In this document: positions 55,315 to 64,000 of the stretch, piece after piece
Numbering within the stretch: position 1 is the first letter of the stretch
How the letters are laid out: the number at the start of each line of letters is the position of its first letter
Assembly (NCBI GenBank): GCA_038146785.1
Contig: JAYQSI010000009.1
Coordinates: 1-64,000, forward strand
From: VMDJ01 sp038146785
GTDB taxonomy: Bacteria > Pseudomonadota > Gammaproteobacteria > Chromatiales > Chromatiaceae
Reading direction: 5' to 3'
Length of the DNA stretch: 64,000 nucleotides
Notes under the pieces: model-generated
What the model was told of the DNA's origin: nothing
Databases searched by the model: none
Seen by the model: the letters and a program-made list of their open reading frames with translations, nothing else
Position numbers and translations under genes: made by a program

Positions 55315-55614
55315 ATGAAAAAGATCATCGCTATCGCAGCTATCGTTGCATCAGCTCAAGCTTCTGCTTTCTTCAACACTAACAACGGTTCAGCTAACGG
55401 CGCGAACAACGCTAACGGCGATTTCGTTGGTAACGGTACTGGTGAAGGTGAAGCAACTTTCTCTATGAACTTCTCTGGTAAAGGCCGCACTGCGGGTGAC
55501 TTCAAAGGTAACGGTACTACTAACACTAACGGTACTGCTTACGGTTACGAGCAGCCTTACTACGGTTACGCTCCAGTAGCTCCTGCAGCTCCAGCTGCTC
55601 CAGCTGCTAAGTAA
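55315..55614 (+). CDS. Sulfur-globule-protein-like secreted protein 2
   Basis: 99 residues. The signal-peptide DNA is nearly identical to copy 1 while the promoters and 3' ends differ. The mature part has NNGSANGANNANGDFVGN, GEGEATFSMNFSGKG, a GNGTTNTNGTAYGYEQPYYGYAP stretch (Tyr/Gly-rich, longer than 20, described only) and a proline-alanine tail with the repeated PAAPAA. The Tyr-rich block resembles sulfur globule proteins more closely than copy 1 does. Ribosome site AAGGA is eight bases upstream of the ATG. Confidence 0.68.
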   Translation: MKKIIAIAAIVASAQASAFFNTNNGSANGANNANGDFVGNGTGEGEATFSMNFSGKGRTAGDFKGNGTTNTNGTAYGYEQPYYGYAPVAPAAPAAPAAK

Positions 55615-55636
55615 TTTCAGAGATTCTGAAGTTCGA

Positions 55637-55664
55637 AAAGGGTGCCTTCGGGCGCCCTTTTTTT
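55637..55664 (+). terminator. Terminator of globule-like gene 2
   Basis: Stem AAAGGGTGCC/GGCGCCCTTT with UUCG tetraloop and T-run. Confidence 0.93.
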
Positions 55665-55716
55665 ATGCCTAAAAGGTGCGTGCTAGGGCATTTAAAAAAT
55701 ATTTGGCAACTAAGTA

Positions 55717-55744
55717 TTGACATTTAAGCAAATACTAATATACT
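55717..55744 (+). promoter_or_regulatory. Sigma-70 promoter of globule-like gene 3
   Basis: TTGACA, 16 bases, TATACT, a near-consensus promoter; the shared words AAATACTAATATACT link it to the copy 2 promoter. Confidence 0.8.
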
Positions 55745-55804
55745 TATCGTCATTGGTAAGGCATACCGCCGAACCTAAGGTTCTACAACTAGAGGAATTT
55801 CACA

Positions 55805-56095
55805 ATGAAAAAGATCATCGCTATCGCAGCAATCATCGCTACTGCACAAGCTTCTGCATTCATGGATTCTGGCAACGGCCAGACTAACGGTACTCAAAAC
55901 GGTACTGCTGACTTCGCTGGTAACGGCGCAGGTGAAGGTGAAGCAACTTTCTCAATGACTTTCAAAGGTCGTGGTAAGTCTGCAGGCGACTTCAAAGGCA
56001 ACGGCACTACCAACACTAACGGTACTGCTTACGGCTACGAGCAGCCAGCTTACGGCTACGCTCCAGTTGCACCAGTTGCTCCTGCTGCTAAGTAA
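55805..56095 (+). CDS. Sulfur-globule-protein-like secreted protein 3
   Basis: 96 residues. Same signal peptide (MKKIIAIAAIIATAQASA), mature start FMDSGNGQTNGTQNGTADFAGN, then GEGEATFSMTFKGRGKSAGDF and a Tyr/Gly block like copy 2 with tail PVAPVAPAAK. Copies 2 and 3 are closest to each other. AGAGGAA stands before the ATG. Confidence 0.68.
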   Translation: MKKIIAIAAIIATAQASAFMDSGNGQTNGTQNGTADFAGNGAGEGEATFSMTFKGRGKSAGDFKGNGTTNTNGTAYGYEQPAYGYAPVAPVAPAAK

Positions 56096-56115
56096 TTCAG
56101 ACCTCGTCTGAACTA

Positions 56116-56143
56116 AAGAGCCCCGCTGCGGCGGGGCTTTTTT
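56116..56143 (+). terminator. Terminator of globule-like gene 3
   Basis: Stem AGCCCCGC/GCGGGGCT with TGCG loop and T-run. Confidence 0.92.
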
Positions 56144-56264
56144 ATGCCTGCAAGGGCAGGTGAGTAAATAACAATATAAGCATGTTTCGTTGCAATAGGT
56201 TGTTTTTATTGACTTTATTTTTTAACGAGCTAAGTTTGTCCATCATTTTTTAAATATCACTGCC

Positions 56265-56516
56265 ATGAAAGCTGACGTATTCGAAAACGAGTTTTTACAG
56301 TCGCAACTGATCGACTATTTACACCAGGTCGATGGTGACAAGATTGATCTGCGCAGTGGTATGTCGGTGATGCTGATGCTGGCGGCCATTCTGCGCGAGC
56401 AGGGTGCTATCTCGTACAGTGAGATCGGTCAGTCGATGGAGCTACTGGCTATCAAATCAAAGGGTTTGATCTGCATCTGCATTGCGAGATACAAAAACCT
56501 TATTTCAATCGATTAA
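56265..56516 (+). CDS. Unrecognised 83-residue protein, perhaps a fragment
   Basis: A possible gene (acidic start MKADVFENEFLQ, a helix with GMSVMLMLAAILREQGA). No clear ribosome site and no family recognised; the tail LICICIARYKNLISID looks random. A terminator at 56635 follows 118 bases later. It could be the broken remainder of a longer gene. Confidence 0.3.
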   Translation: MKADVFENEFLQSQLIDYLHQVDGDKIDLRSGMSVMLMLAAILREQGAISYSEIGQSMELLAIKSKGLICICIARYKNLISID

Positions 56517-56634
56517 ATAAAAAAATGTTTTTAGTGTCATTTTCCTCAATTTATTAAAGCCGAATTGAGTCCTCGGAACTAAGCCATTTCAAAATGACCC
56601 CTTTGATTCTCATTGATGATGTGTTGGCTTGTTG

Positions 56635-56660
56635 AACCCGCCGTTTGGCGGGTTTTTTTT
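56635..56660 (+). terminator. Rho-independent terminator
   Basis: Stem ACCCGCC/GGCGGGT, loop GTTT, eight T. It ends whatever transcript crosses 56265-56634, perhaps the small unrecognised gene. Confidence 0.85.
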
Positions 56661-56715
56661 GCGCCTTCCGATTTAGCTGCGCTAACGTAATCGATGTGTT
56701 TGGATTGGCTTTAAG

Positions 56716-56743
56716 TTGACGCTTAACCCATGCTCCGTATAAT
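56716..56743 (+). promoter_or_regulatory. Sigma-70 promoter of tRNA-Val
   Basis: TTGACG, 16 bases, TATAAT, 12 bases before the tRNA. Confidence 0.88.
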
Positions 56744-56755
56744 CGCCGCCTCTTT

Positions 56756-56832
56756 AGGAGCGTAGCTCAGTTGGTTAGAGCGCCACGTTGACATCGTGGA
56801 GGTCACCAGTTCAAATCTGGTCGTTCCTACCA
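56756..56832 (+). tRNA. tRNA-Val (GAC)
   Basis: 77 bases with encoded CCA. Acceptor AGGAGCG/CGTTCCT, anticodon loop TTGACAT giving GAC, T-arm AGTTCAAATCT. Confidence 0.96.
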
Positions 56833-56840
56833 AATGTCAA

Positions 56841-56873
56841 AAACGCCAAGGTGTTTCGCCTTGGCGTTTTTTT
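56841..56873. terminator. Terminator of tRNA-Val
   Basis: Stem AAACGCCAAGG/CCTTGGCGTTT with 7-base loop and T-run; its edge touches the stop of the convergent response regulator, so it may serve both. Confidence 0.92.
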
Positions 56874-57235
56874 ATGCCTTGGCTTCACTGAGCACTTTAT
56901 CAACCGTGTTGATCAGTGCATCGGTATCAATGGGTTTATGCAGTACTTCTTTGGCGCCGATGGCTTTGGCAGATCTGAGGTACATGTCAGCGCTGATGCG
57001 GCCGCCACCTGAGATCACAATCACCGGAATGCTTGGGTGTTCTTTCTTCATCGCGTTGAGTACTTCAATGCCATCCACATTGGGCATGATCACATCGGTA
57101 ATCACCAGATCAATGTCTTGCATATGGCTGAGCACTTTCGAGCCATCAAACAACGAAACCACTTGGTGACCTGCGCCTTTTAAAATGATGCCAAGGGCGA
57201 GGTTGACGTTCGTGTCATCGTCAATCAATAAGATG

Positions 57236-57243
<8 letters not shown>
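56872..57243 (-). CDS. Single-domain response regulator (CheY-like)
   Basis: 123 residues from ATG 57243, where GGAG lies seven bases before and the kinase stop overlaps. Only a receiver domain: NILLIDDDTNVN, phospho-acceptor in LVITDVIMPNVDG, Thr/Ser in VIVISGG and Lys in VLHKPID. No output domain, so it acts by protein contact or as a phosphate relay for the kinase upstream. Confidence 0.9.
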
Positions 57244-59017
<1,774 letters not shown>

Positions 59018-59098
59018 AGATGACTTCCTTGTTTTCAACATCCTATGCTGAAAAAAATGATTTGTCATTTTGCACTGCAATAACTAAGCGAGCCGTTT

Positions 59099-60406
59099 TT
59101 GAATTTAGTTGACCGAGATCGACAGCATATTTGGCACCCGTATAGCGCGGTGGGCTCGCCGTCGCCGATTTATCCTGTGGTGGCTGCCGAAGGTGTGCGC
59201 TTAAAACTCGACGATGGGCGTGAGCTGATTGATGGCATGTCGTCTTGGTGGTGTGCGGTACATGGTTATAACCATCCGGTACTCAACGAAGCGGCGATGC
59301 AACAGCTGGATAAGATGTCGCATGTGATGTTCGGTGGCTTAACCCATCCGGCAGCGGTCGAGTTGGCTGAGACCTTGGTTGAGCTAAGCCCTTGGGATTT
59401 GCAAAAGGTGTTCTTTGTCGATTCGGGCTCGGTTGCTATTGAGGCGGCGATGAAGATGGCACTGCAAACGCAGATTGCTCGAGGTCAGTCGCAACGGCAT
59501 CTCTTTTTAAGTCCGCGTGGTGGTTATCACGGTGACACGCTCGATGCGATGTCGGTGTGTGATCCGATCACCGGTATGCATACTTTGTTTAAGGATGTTT
59601 TACCTAAGCAGGTGTTTATCGAGCGACCTGAGCCTGCGTTTGGTGAGCATTGCACCGAGCAGCATCTGGCGCAGTTAGAGCAGGTGTTTGCCGAGCAGGG
59701 TGATCAGCTCGCCGCGATGATTCTTGAGCCGATTGTGCAAGGTGCCGGTGGCATGCGTTTTTATGCGCCAGAGTATCTGCAGGCTGCGCGTCGCTTATGT
59801 GATGCGCATGGTGTGTTGCTGATTGCTGATGAGATTGCCACCGGTTTTGGTCGTAGCGGTAAGTGGTTTGCGGTTGAGCATGCGGAGATCACCCCCGATA
59901 TTTTATGTGTGGGTAAAGCGCTGACCGGTGGTTACTTAAGTTTGGCTGCTGTGCTCACGACCGATGCGATTGCGAATGACATTGCGCGCGGTGAGCCCGG
60001 TGTGTTTATGCATGGCCCAACGTTTATGGCGAATCCTTTGGCCTGTGCGATTGCGAAAGCGAGCATTGATTTATTGCGCGCGAATGATTGGCAACAACAA
60101 GTGATGCAGATCGAGCAGGGCTTGCTTCACGGTTTAGCACCAGCCAAGGCGTTTGCCCATGTGGCTGAGGTGCGCGTGCTCGGTGCGATCGGTGTGGTTG
60201 AGCTGACTCATCCGGTGGATATGCCATCGGTGCAACCGATGTTTGTTGAGCGCGGTGTGTGGGTGCGACCTTTTGGTAAGTTGGTGTATTTGATGCCGCC
60301 GTTTGTGATGTCGTCAGGTGACTTGGCGCAGCTAACCGATGCGCTTGTCGATGTGGTGGCGAATTTGCAGATTAAAGACGGTATGGCGGTTCCGCTGTCG
60401 GCGTAG
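59099..60406 (+). CDS. bioA: Adenosylmethionine-8-amino-7-oxononanoate aminotransferase
   Basis: 435 residues, a PLP enzyme of biotin synthesis that makes 7,8-diaminopelargonate from KAPA with SAM as amino donor. Starts at TTG 59099 (MNLVDRDRQHIWHPYSAVGS), with no strong ribosome site and no ATG in reach. Marks: SSWWCAVHGYNHP, VFFVDSGSVAIEAAMKMA, and the PLP Lys in VGKALTGGYLSLAA. No bioB, F, C or D is beside it. Confidence 0.93.
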   Translation: MNLVDRDRQHIWHPYSAVGSPSPIYPVVAAEGVRLKLDDGRELIDGMSSWWCAVHGYNHPVLNEAAMQQLDKMSHVMFGGLTHPAAVELAETLVELSPWDLQKVFFVDSGSVAIEAAMKMALQTQIARGQSQRHLFLSPRGGYHGDTLDAMSVCDPITGMHTLFKDVLPKQVFIERPEPAFGEHCTEQHLAQLEQVFAEQGDQLAAMILEPIVQGAGGMRFYAPEYLQAARRLCDAHGVLLIADEIATGFGRSGKWFAVEHAEITPDILCVGKALTGGYLSLAAVLTTDAIANDIARGEPGVFMHGPTFMANPLACAIAKASIDLLRANDWQQQVMQIEQGLLHGLAPAKAFAHVAEVRVLGAIGVVELTHPVDMPSVQPMFVERGVWVRPFGKLVYLMPPFVMSSGDLAQLTDALVDVVANLQIKDGMAVPLSA

Positions 60407-60464
60407 CTCCTTTATAATATTGGGCTTTCATTGACGTCGACCTGTTCGATGTTTTGCGTTTCAC

Positions 60465-60485
60465 GTGACCTTTGGTAGGGGTCAC
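60465..60485 (+). promoter_or_regulatory. Hairpin in the thrS leader
   Basis: GTGACC/GGTCAC stem (6 bp) just before the GAGGAG ribosome site. Threonyl-tRNA synthetase binds its own leader in E. coli; this could be part of such an operator, but the match is only positional. Confidence 0.35.
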
Positions 60486-60505
60486 CACTGAGGAGACACA
60501 CGCAG

Positions 60506-62416
60506 ATGCCTGTTATTACCCTCCCTGATGGATCTCAACGTTCTTTTGACCACGCGGTCACTATCGCTGATGTGGCGATGGATATCGGCCCCGGTTTAGC
60601 CAAAGCGGCGTTAGCTGGCAAGATTGATGGCAAGGTTGTTGATCTGAGTACCACGCTGGATAGCGATGTGAATTTGGCGATTGTCACCGGTAAGGATGAC
60701 GATGCGTTGGAGCTGATTCGTCACGATGCGGCGCACGTGATGGCGCAAGCGGTACAAGAGTTATATCCCGGCACGCAGGTGACCATTGGTCCTGCGATTG
60801 AAAACGGTTTTTATTACGACTTTGCGCGTGATGAGCCTTTCACCCCAGATGATTTAGGCAAGATCGAAGATCGCATGCGCGAGATTGTTGGTCGTGATTT
60901 GCCGATCGAGCGTGAAGTGCTATCGCGTGATGAAGCGAAGAAGGTGTTTGCGGATTTGGGCGAGCACTACAAGGTTGAGATCATCGATGCGATTCCTGAA
61001 GGCGAGGAGATTTCGATCTACCGCCAAGGTGAGTGGTTCGATGTGTGTCGTGGTCCGCATTTGCCATCAACCGGTAAATTGCCGAAAGGCTTTAAGTTGA
61101 TGAAGCTAGCCGGTGCTTATTGGCGCGGTGATGCGAATAACCAAATGCTGCAACGTGTTTACGGTACCGCATGGCGCGATAAGAAAGAGTTAAAAGAATA
61201 TCTGCATAACTTGGAAGAAGCAGAGAAGCGTGATCACCGTAAGATCGGTAAAGCGTTGGATCTGTTCCATGCGCAAGACGAAGCACCGGGTATGGTGTTT
61301 TGGCATGACAAGGGTTGGAGCATTTATCTGACCGTGCAGAACTATATTCGTGAGAAGTTGCGTCATCACGGTTACCAAGAGGTGCATACCCCGCAGGTGA
61401 TCGATCGCAGTTTGTGGGAGAAGTCAGGTCACTGGGATAAGTTCGGCGACATGATCTTTACCACGCACTCGGAAAGTCGCGACTATGCGATCAAGCCGAT
61501 GAACTGCCCAGCGCACATTCAGATTTATAACCATGGCTTGAAGAGTTACCGCGACCTGCCTTTGCGTTTGGCGGAGTTTGGTTCGTGTCACCGTAATGAG
61601 CCATCGGGCACGCTGCACGGTTTGATGCGTGTGCGTAACTTTGTGCAAGACGATGCGCATATCTTCTGTACCGAAGAGCAGATCTTGTCTGAGGTGTTGG
61701 CGTTCACCGATTTGTTGTTCGAGGTTTACAAAGACTTTGGCTTTGAGCAGGTCGAGGTGAAGCTATCGACTCGCCCTGAGCAACGCGTGGGTGATGATGC
61801 CTTGTGGGATAAAGCGGAGAAGTCGCTCGAAGATGCGCTGAATGAGCGTGGTCTGGAGTGGGAGCTGCAGCCGGGCGAGGGTGCGTTTTATGGTCCGAAG
61901 ATCGAGTTCTCGCTGCGCGATTGTCTGAACCGTGTGTGGCAGTGCGGCACTATTCAGCTGGATTTCTCGATGCCAGAGCGTCTTGGCGCTAACTACATCG
62001 CGGAAGATAACAGCAAGAAAACGCCGGTCATGTTGCACCGTGCGATCTTGGGCTCGTTGGAGCGTTTTATCGGTATTTTGATCGAGCAGCACGCCGGTGC
62101 GATGCCGCTGTGGTTGAACCCAACCCAGGCGGTGATCATGAACATCACCGACAAGCACGCGCCGTTTGCCCAGGAAGCTGCAAAAATCCTGCAAGATAAA
62201 GGCTTTAGAGTCGATTTGGACTTGAGAAATGAGAAGATCGGCTTTAAAATCCGCGAGCACACGCTGCAGAAGGTCCCTTACTTATTAGTAGTCGGTGACC
62301 GCGAAGTCGAAGATCGAGCTCTCGCAGTTCGTACCCGAGACGGCAAGGATCTAGGCACTTTGTCTCTAGATGCCCTTGTAGAGCACCTTCAGGAGAAGGT
62401 TGACTCTCGCAGCTAA
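60506..62416 (+). CDS. thrS: Threonyl-tRNA synthetase
   Basis: 636 residues, class II. N-terminal TGS domain (1-60, MPVITLPDGSQRSFDH), editing domain with HDAAHVMAQAV and the distal CRGPHLPSTG, catalytic domain with motif 2 FGSCHRNEPSGTLHGL and motif 3 near AILGSLERFIGILIE, then the anticodon-binding domain. Head gene of the translation run to pheS. Confidence 0.98.
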   Translation: MPVITLPDGSQRSFDHAVTIADVAMDIGPGLAKAALAGKIDGKVVDLSTTLDSDVNLAIVTGKDDDALELIRHDAAHVMAQAVQELYPGTQVTIGPAIENGFYYDFARDEPFTPDDLGKIEDRMREIVGRDLPIEREVLSRDEAKKVFADLGEHYKVEIIDAIPEGEEISIYRQGEWFDVCRGPHLPSTGKLPKGFKLMKLAGAYWRGDANNQMLQRVYGTAWRDKKELKEYLHNLEEAEKRDHRKIGKALDLFHAQDEAPGMVFWHDKGWSIYLTVQNYIREKLRHHGYQEVHTPQVIDRSLWEKSGHWDKFGDMIFTTHSESRDYAIKPMNCPAHIQIYNHGLKSYRDLPLRLAEFGSCHRNEPSGTLHGLMRVRNFVQDDAHIFCTEEQILSEVLAFTDLLFEVYKDFGFEQVEVKLSTRPEQRVGDDALWDKAEKSLEDALNERGLEWELQPGEGAFYGPKIEFSLRDCLNRVWQCGTIQLDFSMPERLGANYIAEDNSKKTPVMLHRAILGSLERFIGILIEQHAGAMPLWLNPTQAVIMNITDKHAPFAQEAAKILQDKGFRVDLDLRNEKIGFKIREHTLQKVPYLLVVGDREVEDRALAVRTRDGKDLGTLSLDALVEHLQEKVDSRS

Positions 62417-62434
62417 GTAGCTGATTTTACAGTG

Positions 62435-62463
62435 AAAGCACTGGCTTTTTAGCCGGTGCTTTT
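62435..62463 (+). terminator. Hairpin between thrS and infC
   Basis: Stem AAAGCACTGGCT/AGCCGGTGCTTT (one G-U) with TTTT loop and a short T-run. It may partly end the thrS message so that infC depends on it only in part. Confidence 0.7.
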
Positions 62464-62505
62464 ACGTTGTCAGTTTGTTTTTTGATTTATGCGGAGGACT
62501 TGGCT

Positions 62506-63030
62506 ATCGCCAAAGCAGATAAGCGCAATCGTCTGAATGACGCCATTACCGCAGTCGAGGTTCGACTGATTGGCAAAGACGGTGAGCAAGTAGGAATTGT
62601 TTCAATCGAAGAGGCACAAGCAGCAGCAACCGCCGCTGGAATGGATCTGGTAGAGATCGTGCCAAACGCTGAACCTCCTGTATGTCGAGTAATGGATTAC
62701 GGCAAATTTGTTTTTGATGCCAAGAAGCAAAAGCAAGAAGCCCGCAAAAAGCAAAAAACTGTCCAGATTAAGGAAATCAAATTCCGTCCGGGCACTGACA
62801 TTGGTGACTACAACATCAAGTTGAGAAACTTGCGCAAGTTCCTCGAAGAGGGCAACAAGGCGAAAGTGACCATGCGTTTCCGTGGTCGTGAGCATGCTCA
62901 CCGTGACTTAGGCTTGGACCTGTTGGAACGTGTGGAAAATGACTTGGCTGATGTTGGTCAAGTTGAACAGCGTCCGATTATGGAAGGACGCCAAATGGTG
63001 ATGGTTTTAGGACCAGGCCGTAAAAAGTAA
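62506..63030 (+). CDS. infC: Translation initiation factor IF-3, ATC start
   Basis: 174 residues starting at ATC 62506 with GGAGG eight bases before; the product then begins IAKADKRNRLNDAITAVEVRL as in the family. A TTG at 62501 is only four bases from GGAGG and a TTG at 62467 has no site. IF-3 rejects non-standard start codons, and infC of E. coli starts at AUU for self-control, so this ATC should act likewise. N-domain to about 75, linker, C-domain with KEIKFRPGTDIGDY and the RFRGRE motif. Confidence 0.95.
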   Translation: MAKADKRNRLNDAITAVEVRLIGKDGEQVGIVSIEEAQAAATAAGMDLVEIVPNAEPPVCRVMDYGKFVFDAKKQKQEARKKQKTVQIKEIKFRPGTDIGDYNIKLRNLRKFLEEGNKAKVTMRFRGREHAHRDLGLDLLERVENDLADVGQVEQRPIMEGRQMVMVLGPGRKK

Positions 63031-63031
63031 T

Positions 63032-63050
63032 TTGGTGACATTGTCACCAA
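63032..63050 (+). promoter_or_regulatory. Hairpin in the rpmI leader
   Basis: TTGGTGAC/GTCACCAA stem with 3-base loop directly after infC. In E. coli ribosomal protein L20 represses rpmI through a structured leader (pseudoknot); the 99-base gap here could hold such a site, but the pseudoknot was not traced. Confidence 0.4.
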
Positions 63051-63129
63051 CGAGTGGTCGGGCGTCGGCATTGCCTTGGTCACTCTGAAGCAACCTAGAG
63101 CGTGAGCTCTAATTAACAGGAGAAGCAAA

Positions 63130-63324
63130 ATGCCTAAGATTCGTTCTAATAGCAGTGCGAAGAAACGTTTCCGCATTACCGCGGGCGGCGTTAAGCGCAA
63201 TCAATCACACCGTCGTCACATCTTGACCAAGAAGTCGACTAAACGTAAGCGCCACTTACGTGCACCTTCAATGTTGCATAAAGCAGACGTAGCAGCAGCT
63301 CGTCGCATGATGCCTTACGCTTAA
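63130..63324 (+). CDS. rpmI: Ribosomal protein L35 (bL35)
   Basis: 64 residues, very basic: KIRSNSSAKKRFRITAGG, HILTKKSTKRKRHLRA. AGGAG lies eight bases before the ATG. Confidence 0.98.
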   Translation: MPKIRSNSSAKKRFRITAGGVKRNQSHRRHILTKKSTKRKRHLRAPSMLHKADVAAARRMMPYA

Positions 63325-63340
63325 TCAGGAGACTTAAGAA

Positions 63341-63700
63341 ATGTCTAGAGTAAAACGTGGTGTACAAGCGAACCGTCGTCATAAGAAGGTTTTAAAAGCT
63401 GCAAAAGGTTATTACGGCGCACGTAGTAAAGTTTTCCGTGTTGCTAAGCAAGCGGTTATCAAAGCAGGTCAATACGCATACCGTGACCGTCGCGTTAAGA
63501 AGCGTCAGTTCCGTGCGTTGTGGATCCAGCGTATCAATGCTGCTGCACGTATGAACGGTTTGTCATACAGCCGCATGATTAACGGCTTGAACAAAGCTGG
63601 CGTGGCGATCGACCGTAAGATGTTGGCTGACATTGCTGTGCACGATTTGCCAGCATTTGGCCAGCTCGCAGAGAAAGCTAAGGCTGCCCTCGCGAGCTGA
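63341..63700 (+). CDS. rplT: Ribosomal protein L20 (bL20)
   Basis: 119 residues: RVKRGVQANRRHKKVLKAAK, YYGARSKVFRVAKQAVIKAG, and the C-terminal RNA-binding part with GLSYSRMINGLNKAGVAIDRK. It is the likely autorepressor of rpmI-rplT. AGGAG precedes the ATG by nine bases. Confidence 0.98.
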   Translation: MSRVKRGVQANRRHKKVLKAAKGYYGARSKVFRVAKQAVIKAGQYAYRDRRVKKRQFRALWIQRINAAARMNGLSYSRMINGLNKAGVAIDRKMLADIAVHDLPAFGQLAEKAKAALAS

Positions 63701-63741
63701 TAGCACGCGCGGTTTTTACCGTCGCTATCAACGCTAAAAGT

Positions 63742-63775
63742 AGAGGGAAAGTCTGTATGGGCTTTCCCTCTTTTT
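63742..63775 (+). terminator. Terminator or attenuator between rplT and pheS
   Basis: Stem AGAGGGAAAG/CTTTCCCTCT with a 10-base loop and T5. A second, competing hairpin (GATAGC/GCTATC with CGGT/ACCG inside) spans 63699-63731. In E. coli this gap holds the pheM leader and attenuator; no Phe-rich leader peptide is seen here. Confidence 0.75.
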
Positions 63776-63796
63776 ATTTAACGGCTGAGAACTTTT

Positions 63797-64000
63797 ATGA
63801 GTACCGAGCTGGAAACCTTAATCAAAAAAGCTGAGACCGCGGTTAACCAAGCAGCCGATTTGCGCGCTTTGGATGAGATCCGTGTTGAGTATCTCGGTAA
63901 GACCGGTGTGATCACCGATCAACTCAAACAATTGGGCAAGCTGCCTGCGGAAGAGCGCAAGACAGCGGGCGCAGAAATTAATAAAGCTAAGCAGATGCTG
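63797..64000 (+). CDS. pheS: Phenylalanyl-tRNA synthetase alpha subunit, 5' part
   Basis: Open to the window edge: 68 residues (MSTELETLIKKAETAVNQA..., DEIRVEYLGKTGVITDQLK) of the N-terminal coiled coil that binds tRNA-Phe. The catalytic domain lies outside. Confidence 0.94.
   Translation, partial: MSTELETLIKKAETAVNQAADLRALDEIRVEYLGKTGVITDQLKQLGKLPAEERKTAGAEINKAKQML

Noticed and set aside
54860..56095. CRISPR-like or tandem DNA repeats
   Set aside because: The repeated words are coding similarity between three paralogous genes, not short direct repeats with spacers.
63760..63835. Phe-leader peptide (pheM-like) starting at an ATG in the attenuator loop
   Set aside because: The frame has a few Phe codons but overlaps the terminator and pheS itself and has no ribosome site.

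Overview
The window looks like the chromosome of a sulfur-oxidising gammaproteobacterium. The evidence is the housekeeping order thrS-infC-rpmI-rplT-pheS, a non-AUG pcnB start of the kind known from E. coli, a thiocyanate hydrolase operon with a DsrE/TusA/SQR sulfur relay, three tandem DUF2173 genes and three sulfur-globule-protein-like secreted proteins. Genus cannot be told from the sequence alone.

Region 1 (1 to about 13,545) is visibly AT-richer than the rest and reads as an acquired island for reduced C/N/S compounds. It holds cyanase with a sigma-54 promoter and two NtrC-type sites, a decayed second cyanase copy, a frameshifted fatty acid hydroxylase, a methyltransferase, a CynR-like LysR regulator, a CbiM-like cobalt permease, and one long co-directional run: thiocyanate hydrolase beta-alpha-gamma plus its P15K activator, a nitrate/cyanate-type ABC importer (ATPase, Tat-exported binding protein, two permeases), DsrE, TusA, an SQR-type flavoprotein and a DUF1641 protein. 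The expected flow is thiocyanate import, hydrolysis to carbonyl sulfide plus ammonia, and sulfide oxidation; cyanate is detoxified to ammonia and CO2. The island ends where a truncated PhzF gene (+) meets a truncated DUF2798 gene (-) just downstream of valS.

Region 2 (13.7-31 kb) is core: valS, the DUF2173 trio, pcnB-folK-panB-panC, a frameshifted MscS channel and 2-hydroxyacid dehydrogenase, and a TRAP transporter/amidase operon with a 56-residue membrane protein, followed by a heme-binding GlcG-type protein, a beta-hydroxyacid dehydrogenase and a peroxiredoxin-glutaredoxin fusion.

Region 3 (31-54.8 kb): ppc, pgi, an M1-type peptidase overlapping head-to-head with a ChaN-PDZ gene, a cryptochrome/photolyase-related gene with DUF2256 partner, an M48 lipoprotein, a PhnD-type binding protein, tRNA-Asn, an aspartate aminotransferase, then a probable biosynthetic operon (thermostable-hemolysin family, AMP ligase, heme-oxygenase-like diiron protein, SDR) ending in a QseB/PmrA-type two-component pair with a matching box upstream; then uvrB and a hybrid histidine kinase.

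Region 4 (54.8-64 kb): the three sulfur-globule-like genes, each with its own promoter and terminator, tRNA-Val, a kinase/response-regulator pair with a GCT microsatellite, bioA, and thrS-infC-rpmI-rplT-pheS (pheS runs off the end).

Eight genes carry nine single-base indels, mostly in short homopolymers, while the long essential genes are intact. Sequencing error and real decay cannot be separated here.
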